NCBI GenBank assembly: GCA_030549495.1
Contig: JAUIRK010001021.1
Location: 1-64,000, forward strand
DNA from: Nectonema munidae
Taxonomy: Eukaryota; Nematomorpha; Nectonematoida; Nectonematidae
DNA length: 64,000 nt
Reading direction: 5' to 3'
The notes below the pieces were generated by a model. That model was not told the origin of the DNA. It made no database searches and saw only the letters and a list, made by a program, of their open reading frames with translations. Made by a program: the position numbers and the translations under genes. Positions 49,975 through 61,448 of the stretch are shown here, one piece after another; positions within the stretch are counted from its first letter, which is position 1; each line of letters begins with the position of its first letter.

Positions 49975-51911
49975 TTAAGTCAACCCTGTTTGTGCCTGCC
50001 TGTGTTTGAGTGTTCCCTGTTTGAGCCTTCCTGTGTTTGAGTGCTCCTTGTTTGTGACTGCCTGTGTTATAGTGCCCCATGTTTGTGCCTGCCTCTGTTT
50101 GAGTGCCTCCTGTTGTTTAAGTGCTCCCTGTTTGTGTCTGTCCGTGTTTGAGTGCCCCATATTTGTGCCTGCCTGTGTTTGATTCTTCTGTTTGTGCCTG
50201 CCTGTGTTTGTGTCCTCCTTGTTTGTGCGTTCCTGTGTTTGTGTGGCCCCTGTAGGTGTTTACCTGTTTTAAAGTGCTCCCTTTTTCTGCCTGAATCTGT
50301 TTAAGTGCTACCTGTTTGTGCTTGCATGTGTTTAAGTTTTCCCTCTTTGTGCCTGCCTGTGTTTAAATCCTCCCTGTTTGTGCCCCCCTGTGTTTGAGTG
50401 CTCCCTGTTTGTGCCTGCCTGTGTTTGAGTGCTCCTTATTTGTGTCTGCCTGTGTTATAGTGTCCCATGTTTGAGTCCCTCTTGTTTTTGCCTGCTTGTG
50501 CCTTCCTGTGTTTGGATGCCGCTTGTTGGTGCTTGCCTGTGTTAAAGTACTTTCCCTTTTTGAGCCTGAATCTGTTTAAGTGCTCCCTTTTTGCCTCCTG
50601 TGTTTAAGTCCACCCTGTTTGTACCTGCGTGTGTTGGGTTTCCCTGTTTGAGCCCTTGTTTGAACCTGCCTGCGTTTGTGTGCTCCGTGTTTGTGTCTGC
50701 CTGTGTTATAGTGTCCCATGTTTGAGTGCCTCCTGTTTATGCCTGATTATGGTTGAATGCCCCCTGTTGGTGTTTGCCTTTATTAAAGTGCTCCCTTTTT
50801 GTGCCTGTCTCTATTTAAGTGCTCCCTATTTGTGCCTGCCTGTGTTTAAGTCAACCCTGTTTGTGCCTGCGTGTGTTGAGTTCTCCCTGTTTGAGTGCCT
50901 GCCTGTGTTTAAGTGCTTCTTGTTTCTACTTGACTATTGTTTAAGTCCTACCTGTGTTTAAGGGCTCCTTGTTTGTGCCTGCCTGTGTTTGGGTGCTCCC
51001 TGTTGATAGAGTGCTCGTTGTTGTTCCTGCCTGTGTTTGAGTGCTCCCTATTTTGCCTGTGTGTGTTTGAGTGCCCTCTGTTGATACTTGTCTGTGTTTA
51101 AGTGTTCCCTTTTTGTGCTTAAATCTGTTTAAGTGCTTGCATGTGGTTAAGTCCACCCTGTTTGTGCCTGCCTGTGTCAGGTGCTCCTTGTGTTTGAGTG
51201 CCCTTTTTGGCCTGCCTTGTTTGAGTGCTCCTTGTTTGTGTCTGCCTGTGTTTGGTGCCCCATGTTTGAGTGCCTCTTGTTTATGCCTGTGTGTTTGATG
51301 CTCTCCTGTTGGTGATTGCCTGTGTTTGAGTGCTCCCTTTTTGTGCCTGCCTCTTTCTAAGTGCTACCTGTTTGCGCCTCCTGTGTTTAATTCCACCTTG
51401 TTTGTGCTTGCGTATGTTGGGTTCTCCCTATTTGAGAGCCTGCATGTGTTTAAGTGCTCCCTCTTTCTGCTTGCTTATTGTTTAAGTGCTCCTTGTTTGT
51501 GCCTGATCGTGTTTGGGTGCTTCCTGTTGATTGAGTGCTCGTCATTTGTTCCTGCCTGTGTTTGAGTGCTCCCTGTTTTTGCCTGTATGTGCTTCCTGTG
51601 TTTGAGTGCCCTCTGTTAGTGCTTGCCTGTGTTAAAGTGCTCCCTTTTCGTGCCTGAATCTGTTTAAGTGCTCCGGGTTTGAGCTTGCATGTGTTTAAGT
51701 GTTCCCTGTTTGTGCCAGCCTGTGTTTAAGTCCTCCCTGTTAGTGCCTGCCTGTGTTTGAGTGCTCCCTTTTTGAGCCTGCCTATGTTTGGATGCTCCTT
51801 GTTTGTGTCTGCCTGTGTTATAGTGCCTCCTATTTATGCCTGCTTGTTTTTGAATGCCCCCTGTTGGTGCTTACCTGTGTTAAAGTGCTCCCTTTTTGCG
51901 CTTGTCTGTGT
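49975..51911 (+). repeat. HOR unit 17, short type, degenerate (1937 bp)
   Basis: Landmark at 50250. This is the shortest complete unit. A monomer is missing near 50,430, and about 51,180-51,370 is a run of broken monomers where other short units have the GCTCGCTTTG junction. The last ~500 bp is clean and matches units 5 to 8. Confidence 0.85.
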
Positions 51912-54900
51912 TTAAGTCAACCCTGTTTGTGCCTGCCTGTGTTTGAGTGCTCCCTGTTTGAGCCTTCCTGTGTTTGAGTGCTCCTTGTTTGTGACTGCCT
52001 GTGTTATAGTACCCCATGGTTGTGCCTGCCTCTGTTTGAGTGCCTCCTGTTGTTTAAGTGCTCCCTGTTTGTGTCTGTCCGTGCTTTGAGTGCCCCATAT
52101 TTGTGCCTGCCTGTGTTTGAGTCTTCTGTTTGTGCCTGCCGGTGTTTGTGTCCTCCTTGTTTGTGCGTTCCTGTGTTTGTGTGGCCCCTGTAGGTGTTTA
52201 CCTGTTTTAAAGTGCTCCCTTTTTCTGCCTGAATCTGTTTAAGTGCTACCTGTTTGTGCTTGCAAGTGTTTAAGTTTTCCCTCTTTGTGCCTGCCTGTGT
52301 TTAAATCCTCCCTGTTTGTGCCCGCCTGTGTTTGAGTGCTCCCTGTTTGTGCCTGCCTGTGTTTGAGTGCTCCCTGTTTGAACCTGCCTGTGTTTGAGTG
52401 CTCCTTATTTGTGTCTGCCTGTGTTATAGTGTCCCATGTTTGAGTCCCTCTTGTTTTTGCCTGCTTGTGCCTTCCTGTGTTTGAATGCCGCTTGTTGGTG
52501 CTTGCCTGTGTTAAAGTACTTTCTTTTTGAGCCTGAATCTGTTTAAGTGCTCCCTGTTTGTGCCTGCCTGTGTTTAAGTCCACCCTGTTTGTACCTGCGT
52601 GTGTTGGGTTTTCCCTGTTTGAGCCCTTGTTTGAACCTGCCTGCGTTTGTGTGCTCCGTGTTTGTGTCTGCCTGTGTTATAGTGTCCCATTTTTGAGTGC
52701 CTCCTGTTTATGCCTGATTATGGTTGAATGCCCCCTGTTGGTGTTTGCCTTTATTAAAGTGCTCCCTTTTTGTGCCTGTCTCTGTTTAAGTGCTCCCTGT
52801 CTGTGCCTGCCTGTGTTTCACTCAACCCTATTTGTACCTGCGTGTGTTAGGTTCTCCCTCTTTGAGTGCCTGCCTATGTTTAAGTGCTTCTTGTTTCTAC
52901 TTGACTATTGTTTAAGTCCTACCTGTGTTTAAGGGCTCCTTGTTTGTGCCTGCCTGTGTTTGGGTGCTCCCTGTTGATAGAGTGCTCGTTGTTGTTCCTG
53001 CCTGTGTTTGAGTGCTCCCTATTTTGCCTGTGTGTGTTTGAGCGCCCTCTGTTGATACTTGTCTGTGTTTAAGTGTTCCCTTTTTGTGCTTAAATCTGTT
53101 TAAGTGCTTGCATGTGGTTAAGTCCACCCTGTTTGTGCCTGCCTGTGTCGGGTGCTCCCTGTGTTTGAGTGCCTGCCTGTGTTTAAGTGCTCCCTTTTCT
53201 CCTTGCCCTCGTTGTTTGTGTCTGACTGTGTTTGGATGCTGCCTGTTGATTTAGTGCTCGTCGTTTGTTTCTGCCTTTGTTTGAGTGCTCCCTGTTTTTG
53301 CCTGTATGTGCTTCCTGTGTTTGAGTGCCCTCTGTTGGTGCTAGCCTGTGTTAAAGTGCTCCCTTTTTGTGCTGAATCTGTTTAAGTGCTCCCTGTTTGA
53401 GCTTGCATGTGTTTAAGTGTTCCCTGTTTGTGCCAGCCTGTGTTTAAGTCCTCCCTGTTTGTGCCTGCCTGTGTTTGAGTGCTCCCTTTTGGAGCTTGCC
53501 TGTGTTTGAGTGCTCCTTGTTTGTGTCTGCCTGTGTTATAGTGCCTCCTGTTTATGCCTGCTTGTGTTTGCCTGTGTTAAAGTGCTCTCTTTTTGTGCCT
53601 GTCTCTGTTTAAGTGCTCCATTTTTGTGCCTGTCTCTGTTTAAGTGCTCCCTGTTTGTGCCTGCCTGTGTTTAAGTCAACCCTGTTTGTGCCTGCCTGTG
53701 TCGGGTGCTCCCTGTGTTTGAGTGCCTGCCTGTGTTTAAGTGCTCCTTGTTTCTGCTTGACAATTGTTTAAGTCCTACCTGTGTTTAAGTGCTTCTTGTT
53801 TGTGCCTGCCTGTGTTTGGGTGCTCCCTGTTGATAGAGTTCTCGTTGTTTGTTCCTGACTGTGTTTGAGTGCTCCCTATTTTGCCTGTGTGTGTTTGAGT
53901 GCCCTCTGTTGATACTTGTCTGTGTTTATGTGTTCCCTTTTTGTGCTTAAATCTGTTTAAGTGCTTGCATGTGGTTAAGTCCACCCTGTTTGTGCCTGCC
54001 TGTGTCGGGTGCTCCCTGTGTTTGAGTGCCTGCCTGTGTTTAAGTGCTCCCTTTTCTCCTTGCCCTCGTTGTTTGTGTCTGACTGTGTTTGGATGCTGCC
54101 TGTTGATTTAGTGCTCGTCGTTTGTTTCTGCCTTTGTTTGAGTGCTCCCTGTTTTTGCCTGTATGTGCTTCCTGTGTTTGAGTGCCCTCTGTTGGTGCTA
54201 GCCTGTGTTAAAGTGCTCCCTTTTTGTGCTGAATCTGTTTAAGTGCTCCCTGTTTGAGCTTGCATGTGTTTAAGTGTTCCCTGTTTGTGCCAGCCTGTGT
54301 TTAAGTCCTCCCTGTTTGTGCCTGCCTGTGTTTGAGTGCTCCCTTTTTGAGCTTGCCTGTGTTTGAGTGCTCCTTGTTTGTGTCTGCCTGTGTTATAGTG
54401 CCTCCTGTTTATGCCTGCTTGTGTTTGCCTGTGTTAAAGTGCTCTCTTTTTGTGCCTGTCTCTGTTTAAGTGCTCCATTTTTGTGCCGGTCTCTGTTTAA
54501 GTGCTCCCTGTTTGTGCCTGCCTGTGTTTCACTCAACCCTATTTGTGCCTGCGTGTGTTGGGTTCTCCCTCTTTGAGTGCCTGCCTATGTTTAAGTGCTC
54601 CTTGTTTCTGCTTGACAATTGTTTAAGTCCTACATGTGTTTAAGTGCTTCTTGTTTGTGCCTGCCTGTGTTTGGGTGCTCCCTGTTGATAGAGTTCTCGT
54701 TGTTTGTTCCTGACTGTGTTTGGGTGCTCCCTATTTTGCCTATGTGTTGAGTGCCCTCTGTTGGTACTTGCCTGTGTTTAAGTGTCGTTTGAGTGTTACC
54801 TGTTTGCGCCTGCCTGTATCTAAGTGCTCGCTGTTTGTGCCTGCCTGTGTTTATTTCCACCTTGTTTGTGCTTGCGTATGTTGGGTTCTCCCTATTTGAG

Positions 54901-55388
54901 AGCCTGCATGTGTTTAAGTCCTCCCTCTTTCTGCTTGCTTATTGTTTAAGTGCTCCTTGTTTGTGCCTGACCGTGTTTGGGTGCTTCCTGTTGATTGAGT
55001 GCTCGTCGTTTGTTCCTGCCTGTGTTTGAGTGCTCCTTGTTTTTGCCTGTATGTGCTTCTTGTTTGTGCCTTCCTGTGTTTGAGTGCCCTCTGTTGGTGC
55101 TTGCCTGTGTTAAAGTGCTCCCTTTTAGTGCCTGAATCTGTTTAAGTGCTCGGGGTTTGAGCTTGCATGTGTTTAAGTGTTCCCTTTTATGCCAGCCTGT
55201 GTTTAAGTCCTACCTGTTTGTGCCTGCCTGTGTTTGAGTGCTCCCTTTTTGAGCCTGCCTGTGTTTGGGTGCTCCTTGTTTGTGTCTGCCTGTGTTATAG
55301 TGCCTCCTGTTTATGCCTGCTTGTTTTTGAATGCCCCCTGTTGGTGCTTGCCTGTGTTAAAGTGCTCCCTTTTTGCGCCTGCCTGTGT
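51912..55388 (+). repeat. HOR unit 18, two-module type (3477 bp)
   Basis: Landmark at 52188; modules at 53042-53898 and 53899-54750. A CGGGTGCTCC segment appears again at 53,700 between the modules, so there is a local rearrangement there. The second module and all that follows are collinear with unit 9 at offset 25,527. Confidence 0.88.
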
Positions 55389-58300
55389 TTAATTCAACCC
55401 TGTTTGTGCCTGCCTGTGTTTGAGTGCTCCCTGTTTGAGCCTTCCTGTATTTGAGTGCTCCTTGTTTGTGACTGCCTGTGTTATAGTGCCCCATGTTTGT
55501 GCCTGCCTCTGTTTGAGTGCCTCCTGTTGTTTAAGTGCTCCCTGTTTGTGTCTGTCCGTGCTTGAGTGCCCCATATTTGTGCCTGCCTGTGTTTGAGTGC
55601 CTTCTGTTTTTGCCTGCCTGTGTTTGTGTCCTATTTGTTTGTGCGTTCCTGTGTTTGTGTGGAACCTGTAGGTGTTTACCTGTTTTAAAGTGCTCCCTTT
55701 TTCTGCCTGAATCTGTTTAAGTGCTACCTGTTTGTGCTTGCATGTGTTTAAATTTTCCCTGTTTGTGCCTGCCTGTGTTTAAATCCTCCCTGTTTGTGCC
55801 TGCCTGTGTTTGAGTGCTCCCTGTTTGTGTCTGCCTGTGTTTGAGTGCTCCCTGTTTGAACCTACCTGTGTTTGAGTGCTCCTTATTTGTGTCTGCCTAT
55901 GTTATAGTGTCCCATGTTTTAGTCCCTCTTGTTTTTGCCTGCTTGTGCCTTCCTGTGTTTGAATGCCCCTTATTGGTGCTTGCCTGTGTTAAAGTACTTT
56001 CTTTTTGAGCCTGGATCTGTTTAAGTGCTCCCTGTTTGTGCCTGCCTGTGTTTAAGTCCACCCTGTTTGTACCTGCATGTGTTGGGTTTTCCCTGTTTGA
56101 GCCCTTGTTTGAACTTGCCTGCGTTTGTGTGCTCCGTGTTTGTGTCTGCCTGTGTTATAGTGTCGCATGTTTGAGTGCCTCCTGTTTATGCCTTATTATG
56201 GTTGAATGCCCTCTGTTGGTGTTTGCCTGTGTTAAAGTGCTCTCTTTTTGTGCCTGTCTCTGTTTAAGTGCTCCCTGTTTGTGCCTGAATGTGTTTAAGT
56301 CAACCCTATTTGTGCCTGCGTGTGTTGGGTTCGCCTGTTTGAGTGCCTGCCTCTGTTTAAGTGCTCTTTGTTTCTGCTTGACTATTGTTTAAGTCCTACC
56401 TGTGTTTAAGGGCTCCTTGTTTGTGCCTCACTGTGTTTGGGTGCTCCCTGTTGATAGAGTGCTCATTGTTGTCCCTGCCTGTGTTTGAGTGCTCCCTATT
56501 TTGCCTGTGTGTGTTTGAGTGCCCTCTGTTGATACTTGTCTGTGTTTAAGTGTTCCCTTTTTGTGCTTAAATCTGTTTAAGTGCTTGCATGTGGTTAAGT
56601 CCACCCTGTTTGTGCCTGCCTGTGTCGGGTGCTCGCTTTGTTTGAGTGCTCCCTTTTTGAGCCTGCCTGTGTTTGAGTGCTCCTTGTTTGTGTCTGCCTG
56701 TGTTATAGTGCCCCATGTTTGAGTGCCTCCTGTTTATGCCTGCTTGTGTTTGATTGCACTCCTGTTGGTGTTTGCCTGTGATAAAGTGCTCCCTTTTTGT
56801 GCCTGTCTCTTTTTAAGTGCTCCCTGTTTGTGCCTGCCTGTGTTTAAGTCAACCCTGTTTGTGCCTGCGTGTGTTGGGTTCTCCCTGTTTGAGTGCCTGT
56901 CTGTGTTTAAGTGCTCCTTATTTCTGCTTGACTATTGTTTAAGTCCTACCTGTGTTTAAGTGCTCATTGTTTGTGCCTGACCGTGTTTGGGTGCTCCCTG
57001 TTGATAGAGTGCTCGTTGTTGTTCCTGCCTGTGTTTGAGTGCTCCCTATTTTGCCTGTGTGTGTTTGAGTGCCCTCTGTTGATACTTGTCTGTGTTTAAG
57101 TGTTCCCTTTTTGTGCTTAAATCTGTTTAAGTGCTTGCATGTGGTTAAGTCCACCCTGTTTGTGCCTGCCTGTGTCGGGTGCTCCCTGTGTTTGAGTGCC
57201 TGCCTGTGTTTAAGTGCTCCCTTTTCTCCTTGCCCTCGTTGTTTGTGTCTGACTGTGTTTGGATGCTGCCTGTTGATTTAGTGCTCGTCGTTTGTTTCTG
57301 CCTTTGTTTGAGTGCTCCCTGTTTTTGCCTGTATGTGCTTCCTGTGTTTGAGTGCCCTCTGTTGGTGCTAGCCTGCGTTAAAGTGCTCCCTTTTTGTGCT
57401 GAATCTGTTTAAGTGCTCCCTGTTTGAGCTTGCATGTGTTTAAGTGTTCCCTGTTTGTGCCAGCCTGTGTTTAAGTCCTCCCTGTTTGTGCCTGCCTGTG
57501 TTTGAGTGCTCCCTTTTGGAGCTTGCCTGTGTTTGAGTGCTCCTTGTTTGTGTCTGCCTGTGTTATAGTGCCTCCTGTTTATGCCTGCTTGTGTTTGCCT
57601 GTGTTAAAGTGCTCTCTTTTTGTGCCTGTCTCTGTTTAAGTGCTCCATTTTTGTGCCGGTCTCTGTTTAAGTGCTCCCTGTTTGTGCCTGCCTGTGTTTC
57701 ACTCAACCCTATTTGTGCCTGCGTGTGTTGGGTTCTCCCTCTTTGAGTGCCTGCCTATGTTTAAGTGCTCCTTGTTTCTGCTTAACAATTGTTTAAGTCC
57801 TACATGTGTTTAAGTGCTTCTTGTTTGTGCCTGCCTGTGTTTGGGTGCTCCCTGTTGATAGAGTTCTCGTTGTTTGTTCCTGACTGTGTTTGAGTGCTCC
57901 CTATTTTGCCTATGTGTTGAGTGCCCTCTGTTGGTACTTGTCTGTGTTTAAGTGTCGTTTGAGTGTTACCTGTTTGCGCCTGCCTGTATCTAAGTGCTCG
58001 CTGTTTGTGCCTGCCTGTGTTTAATTCCACCTTGTTTGTGCTTGCGTATGTTGGGTTCTCCCTATTTGAGAGCCTGCATGTGTTTAAGTGCTCCCTCTTT
58101 CTGCTTGCTTATTGTTTAAGTGCTCCTTGTTTGTGCCTGACCGTGTTTGGGTGCTTCCTGTTGATTGAGTGCTCGTCGTTTGTTCCTGCCTGTGTTTGAG
58201 TGCTCACTGTTTTTGCCTGTATGTGCTTCTTGTTTGTGCCTTCCTGTGTTTGAGTGCCCTCTGTTAGTGCTTGCCTGTGTTAAAGTGCTCCCTTTTCGTG

Positions 58301-58559
58301 CCTGAATCTGTTTAAGTGCTCCGGGTTTGAGCTTGCATGTGTTTAAGTGTTCCCTGTTTGTGCCAGCCTGTGTTTAAGTCCTCCCTGTTAGTGCCTGCCT
58401 GTGTTTGAGTGCTCCCTTTTTGAGCCTGCCTATGTTTGGATGCTCCTTGTTTGTGTCTGCCTGTGTTATAGTGCCTCCTATTTATGCCTGCTTGTTTTTG
58501 AATGCCCCCTGTTGGTGCTTACCTGTGTTAAAGTGCTCCCTTTTTGCGCTTGTCTGTGT
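55389..58559 (+). repeat. HOR unit 19, subtype B, hybrid with one module (3171 bp)
   Basis: The unit begins as a subtype-B short unit (landmark 55666, GGAACC form). It passes the short-type junction near 56,632 and then continues into one full ~855-bp module at 57069-57920 before the usual unit end. No other unit in the window combines the short junction with a downstream module. It looks like a recombinant between a short and a long unit. Confidence 0.86.
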
Positions 58560-59405
58560 TTAAGTCAACCCTGTTTGTGCCTGCCTGTGTTTGAGTGCTC
58601 CCTGTTTGAGCCTTCCTGTGTTTGAGTGCTCCTTGTTTGTGACTGCCTGTGTTATAGTACCCCATGGTTGTGCCTGCCTCTGTTTGAGTGCCTCCTGTTG
58701 TTTAAGTGCTCCCTGTTTGTGTCTGTCCGTGCTTGAGTGCCCCATATTTGTGCCTGCCTGTGTTTGAGTCTTCTGTTTGTGCCTGCCGGTGTTTGTGTCC
58801 TCCTTGTTTGTGCGTTCCTGTGTTTGTGTGGCCCCTGTAGGTGTTTACCTTTTTTAAAAGGCTCCCTTTTTCTGCCTGAATCTGTTTAAGTGCTACCTGT
58901 TTGTGCTTGCATGTGTTTAAGTTTTCCCTCTTTGTGCCTGCCTGTGTTTAAATCCTCCCTGTTTGTGCCCACCTGTGTTTGAGTGCTCCCTGTTTGTGCC
59001 TGCCTGTGTTTGAGTGCTCCTGTTTGTGCCTGCCTGTGTTTGAGTGCTCCTTATTTGTGTCTGCCTGTGTTATAGTGTCCCATGTTTGAGTCCCTCTTGT
59101 TTTTGCCTGCTTGTGCCTTCCTGTGTTTGAATGCCGCTTGTTGGTGCTTGCCTGTGTTAAAGTACTTTCTTTTTGAGCCTGAATCTGTTTAAGTGCTCCC
59201 TGTTTGTGCCTGCCTGTGTTTAAGTCCACCCTGTTTGTACCTGCGTGTGTTGGGTTTTCCCTGTTTGAGCCCTTGTTTGAACCTGCCTGCGTTTGTGTGC
59301 TCCGTGTTTGTGTCTGCCTGTGTTATAGTGTCCCATGTTTGAGTGCCTCCTGTTTATGCCTGATTATGGTTTGAATGCCCCCTGTTGGTGTTTGCCTTTA
59401 TTAAA

Positions 59406-59498
59406 GTGCTCCCTTTTTGTGCCTGTCTCTATTTAAGTGCTCCCTTTTTGTGCCTGTCTCTATTTAAGTGCTCCCTTTTTGTGCCTGTCTCTATTTAA
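59406..59498 (+). repeat. Three identical 31-bp monomers in a row
   Basis: The monomer GTGCTCCCTTTTTGTGCC... with CTCTATTTAA at its end occurs three times without any difference, starting at 59406, 59437 and 59468. Most units have one copy at this place, and the parts of units 1 and 9 near 2,556 and 28,060 have two similar copies. This is a fresh expansion at the level of the single monomer. Confidence 0.93.
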
Positions 59499-59969
59499 GT
59501 GCTCCCTATTTGTGCCTGCCTGTGTTTAAGTCAACCCTGTTTGTGCCTGCGTGTGTTGAGTTCTCCCTGTTTGAGTGCCTGCCTGTGTTTAAGTGCTTCT
59601 TGTTTCTACTTGACTATTGTTTAAGTCCTAACTGTGTTTAAGGGCTCCTTGTTTGTGCCTGCCTGTGTTTGGGTGCTCCCTGTTGATAGAGTGCTCGTTG
59701 TTGTTCCTGCCTGTGTTTGAGTGCTCCCTATTTTGCCTGTGTGTGTTTGAGTGCCCTCTGTTGATACTTGTCTGTGTTTAAGTGTTCCCTTTTTGTGCTT
59801 AAATCTGTTTAAGTGCTTGCATGTGGTTAAGTCCACCCTGTTTGTGCCTGCCTGTGTCGGGTGCTCCCTGTGTTTGAGTGCCTGCCTGTGTTTAAGTGCT
59901 CCCTTTTCTCCTTGCCCTCGTTGTTTGTGTCTGACTGTGTTTGGATGCTGCCTGTTGATTTAGTGCTCG

Positions 59970-60620
59970 TTATTTGTTAATGCCTGTGTTTGAGTGCTCT
60001 CTGTTTGTAACTGCCTGCGTTTGAGTGTTACCTGTTTGCGCCTTCCTATGTCTAAATGCTCGCTGTTTGTGCCTGCCTGTGTTTAATTCCATCTTGTTTG
60101 TGCTTGCGTATGTTGGGTTCTCCCTATTTGATTGCCTGCCTGTGTTTAAGTGGTCCCTGTTTCTTCTTGCTTATTGTTTAAGTCCTACCTGTGTTTAAGT
60201 GCCCCTTGTTTGTGCCTGAACGTGTTTTGGTGCTCCCTGTTGATTGAGTGCTCGTCGTTTGTTTCTGCCTTTGTTTGAGTGCTCCCTGTTTTTACCTGTA
60301 TGTGCTTACTGTGTTTGAGTGCCCTCTGTTGGTGCTTGCCTGTGTTAAAGAGTTCCCTTTTTGTGCTGAATCTGTTTAAGTGCTCCCTGTTTGAGCTTGC
60401 ATGTGTTAAAGTGCTCCCTTTTTGTGCCTGAATCTGTTTAAGTGCTCCCTGTTGGTGCCTGAATGTTGTTTAAGTGCTCCCTGTTTATGCCTGCCTGTGT
60501 TTGAGTGCGCCCTGTTGCTGCTTGTTTGTGTTAAAGTGCAACCTTTTTGTGACTGAACCTGTTTAATTGCTCCATTTGTGCCTGAATGTGTTTAGGTGTC
60601 CCCTGTTTGTGCCTGCATGT
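59970..60620 (+). repeat. Decaying edge of the left array arm
   Basis: The 31-bp period persists, but substitutions accumulate toward the right: GTTAATGCC, TTTACCTG, GAGTTCCC, GCGCCCTG, GCAACC, TTAATTGCTCC. Higher-order order is lost. Such erosion is usual at satellite edges, where exchange with other copies is rare. Confidence 0.8.
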
Positions 60621-61270
60621 TTATTCAAAGATTATTCGTACTGAAAAGATGATGGGTACCTCCCGTAAATTGTTACCACTATAAACATTATTGGTACAGC
60701 TAATAATTATTGATATCCCACAGAAGGATCATTAGTAGATATAAAGATCAATTTTACACACAAAGATATGATAATTTACATAATAAATGAATTAGCAAAT
60801 TAGATTATCATACAAATTAGTGGACAATATAAAATAAAATATGAGAATAATTTATCGTTAACTATATAAAATCTTAATCAAAAGTAGATAGATATGTTTA
60901 TTTAAATTAAAAATAAATTTGTAGAAATCTAATGAAATCTTTTAAAACTTAATAATTAAAATTTTAAATTAATACAATTAAGAAAAAATTTTTTAACTAA
61001 ATAACTTAGTTTAAAGAAAATAGACTATTATTAACACCTTACATATTTAAAAATTATCTATAGTGATTATCTTTTATAGAAATCAGAATATTAATTACTA
61101 ATAAAATAATAGCAAGAACCGTGTTTTATTAAAAATTTTAATTTAAAATAGTAACAAACAAAGTAATTATCTTTTTTGAAAGAAAGAATTTATTGGAAAA
61201 AATGTACAAATTTAGAATAAAAAATTACAGTAGTATTCAGTAGTTGAGCACACTTAAGACTAATTAAAGC

Positions 61271-61286
61271 TTGAGAAGGGTCTTTC

Positions 61287-61333
<47 letters not shown>

Positions 61334-61414
61334 CTTTTTCTTTCCTTTCTTCTTTTTTTTTTTTTTTCTTCTTTCTTTTTTCTTTCTTTTCTTTCTTTCT
61401 TTCTTTTCTTTTTC

Positions 61415-61448
<34 letters not shown>

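Larger units (their letters stand above)
1..60620 (+). repeat. 31-bp satellite array, left arm, with nested higher-order repeats
   Basis: Head-to-tail copies of a 31-bp monomer fill this stretch without a change of orientation. The period is seen directly: GTGTTTGA recurs at 431 and 462, and the same spacing holds throughout. The monomer has 13 T, 9 G, 8 C and a single A on this strand, so the array is extremely poor in A. Monomer variants are arranged in a fixed order that repeats as ~855-bp modules and as units of 2.0, 3.44 or 4.3 kb. Copies at the same place in different units are far more alike than neighbouring monomers, which is the signature of a homogenised higher-order satellite. No stretch longer than a few tens of bases departs from the repeat. 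The array already runs at base 1, so its left end lies outside. A functional role (centromere, heterochromatin) is only inference. Confidence 0.98.
58560..60620 (+). repeat. HOR unit 20, truncated at the array edge
   Basis: Landmark at 58835; a single module starts at 59751 and is left after about 240 bp. From about 59,970 the monomers diverge quickly and the order no longer follows any other unit. The last recognisable satellite bases are GCCTGCATGTTTA near 60,611-60,623. Confidence 0.85.

Noticed and set aside
1-60620. CRISPR array
   Set aside because: Monomers are contiguous with no unique spacers, and the period belongs to one 31-bp unit.
1-60620. Telomeric repeat or alpha satellite
   Set aside because: No TTAGGG-like or TTAGG-like unit, no 171-bp period, and no match to the CENP-B box pattern TTCGnnnnAnnCGGG; the TCGGG in modules lacks the rest.
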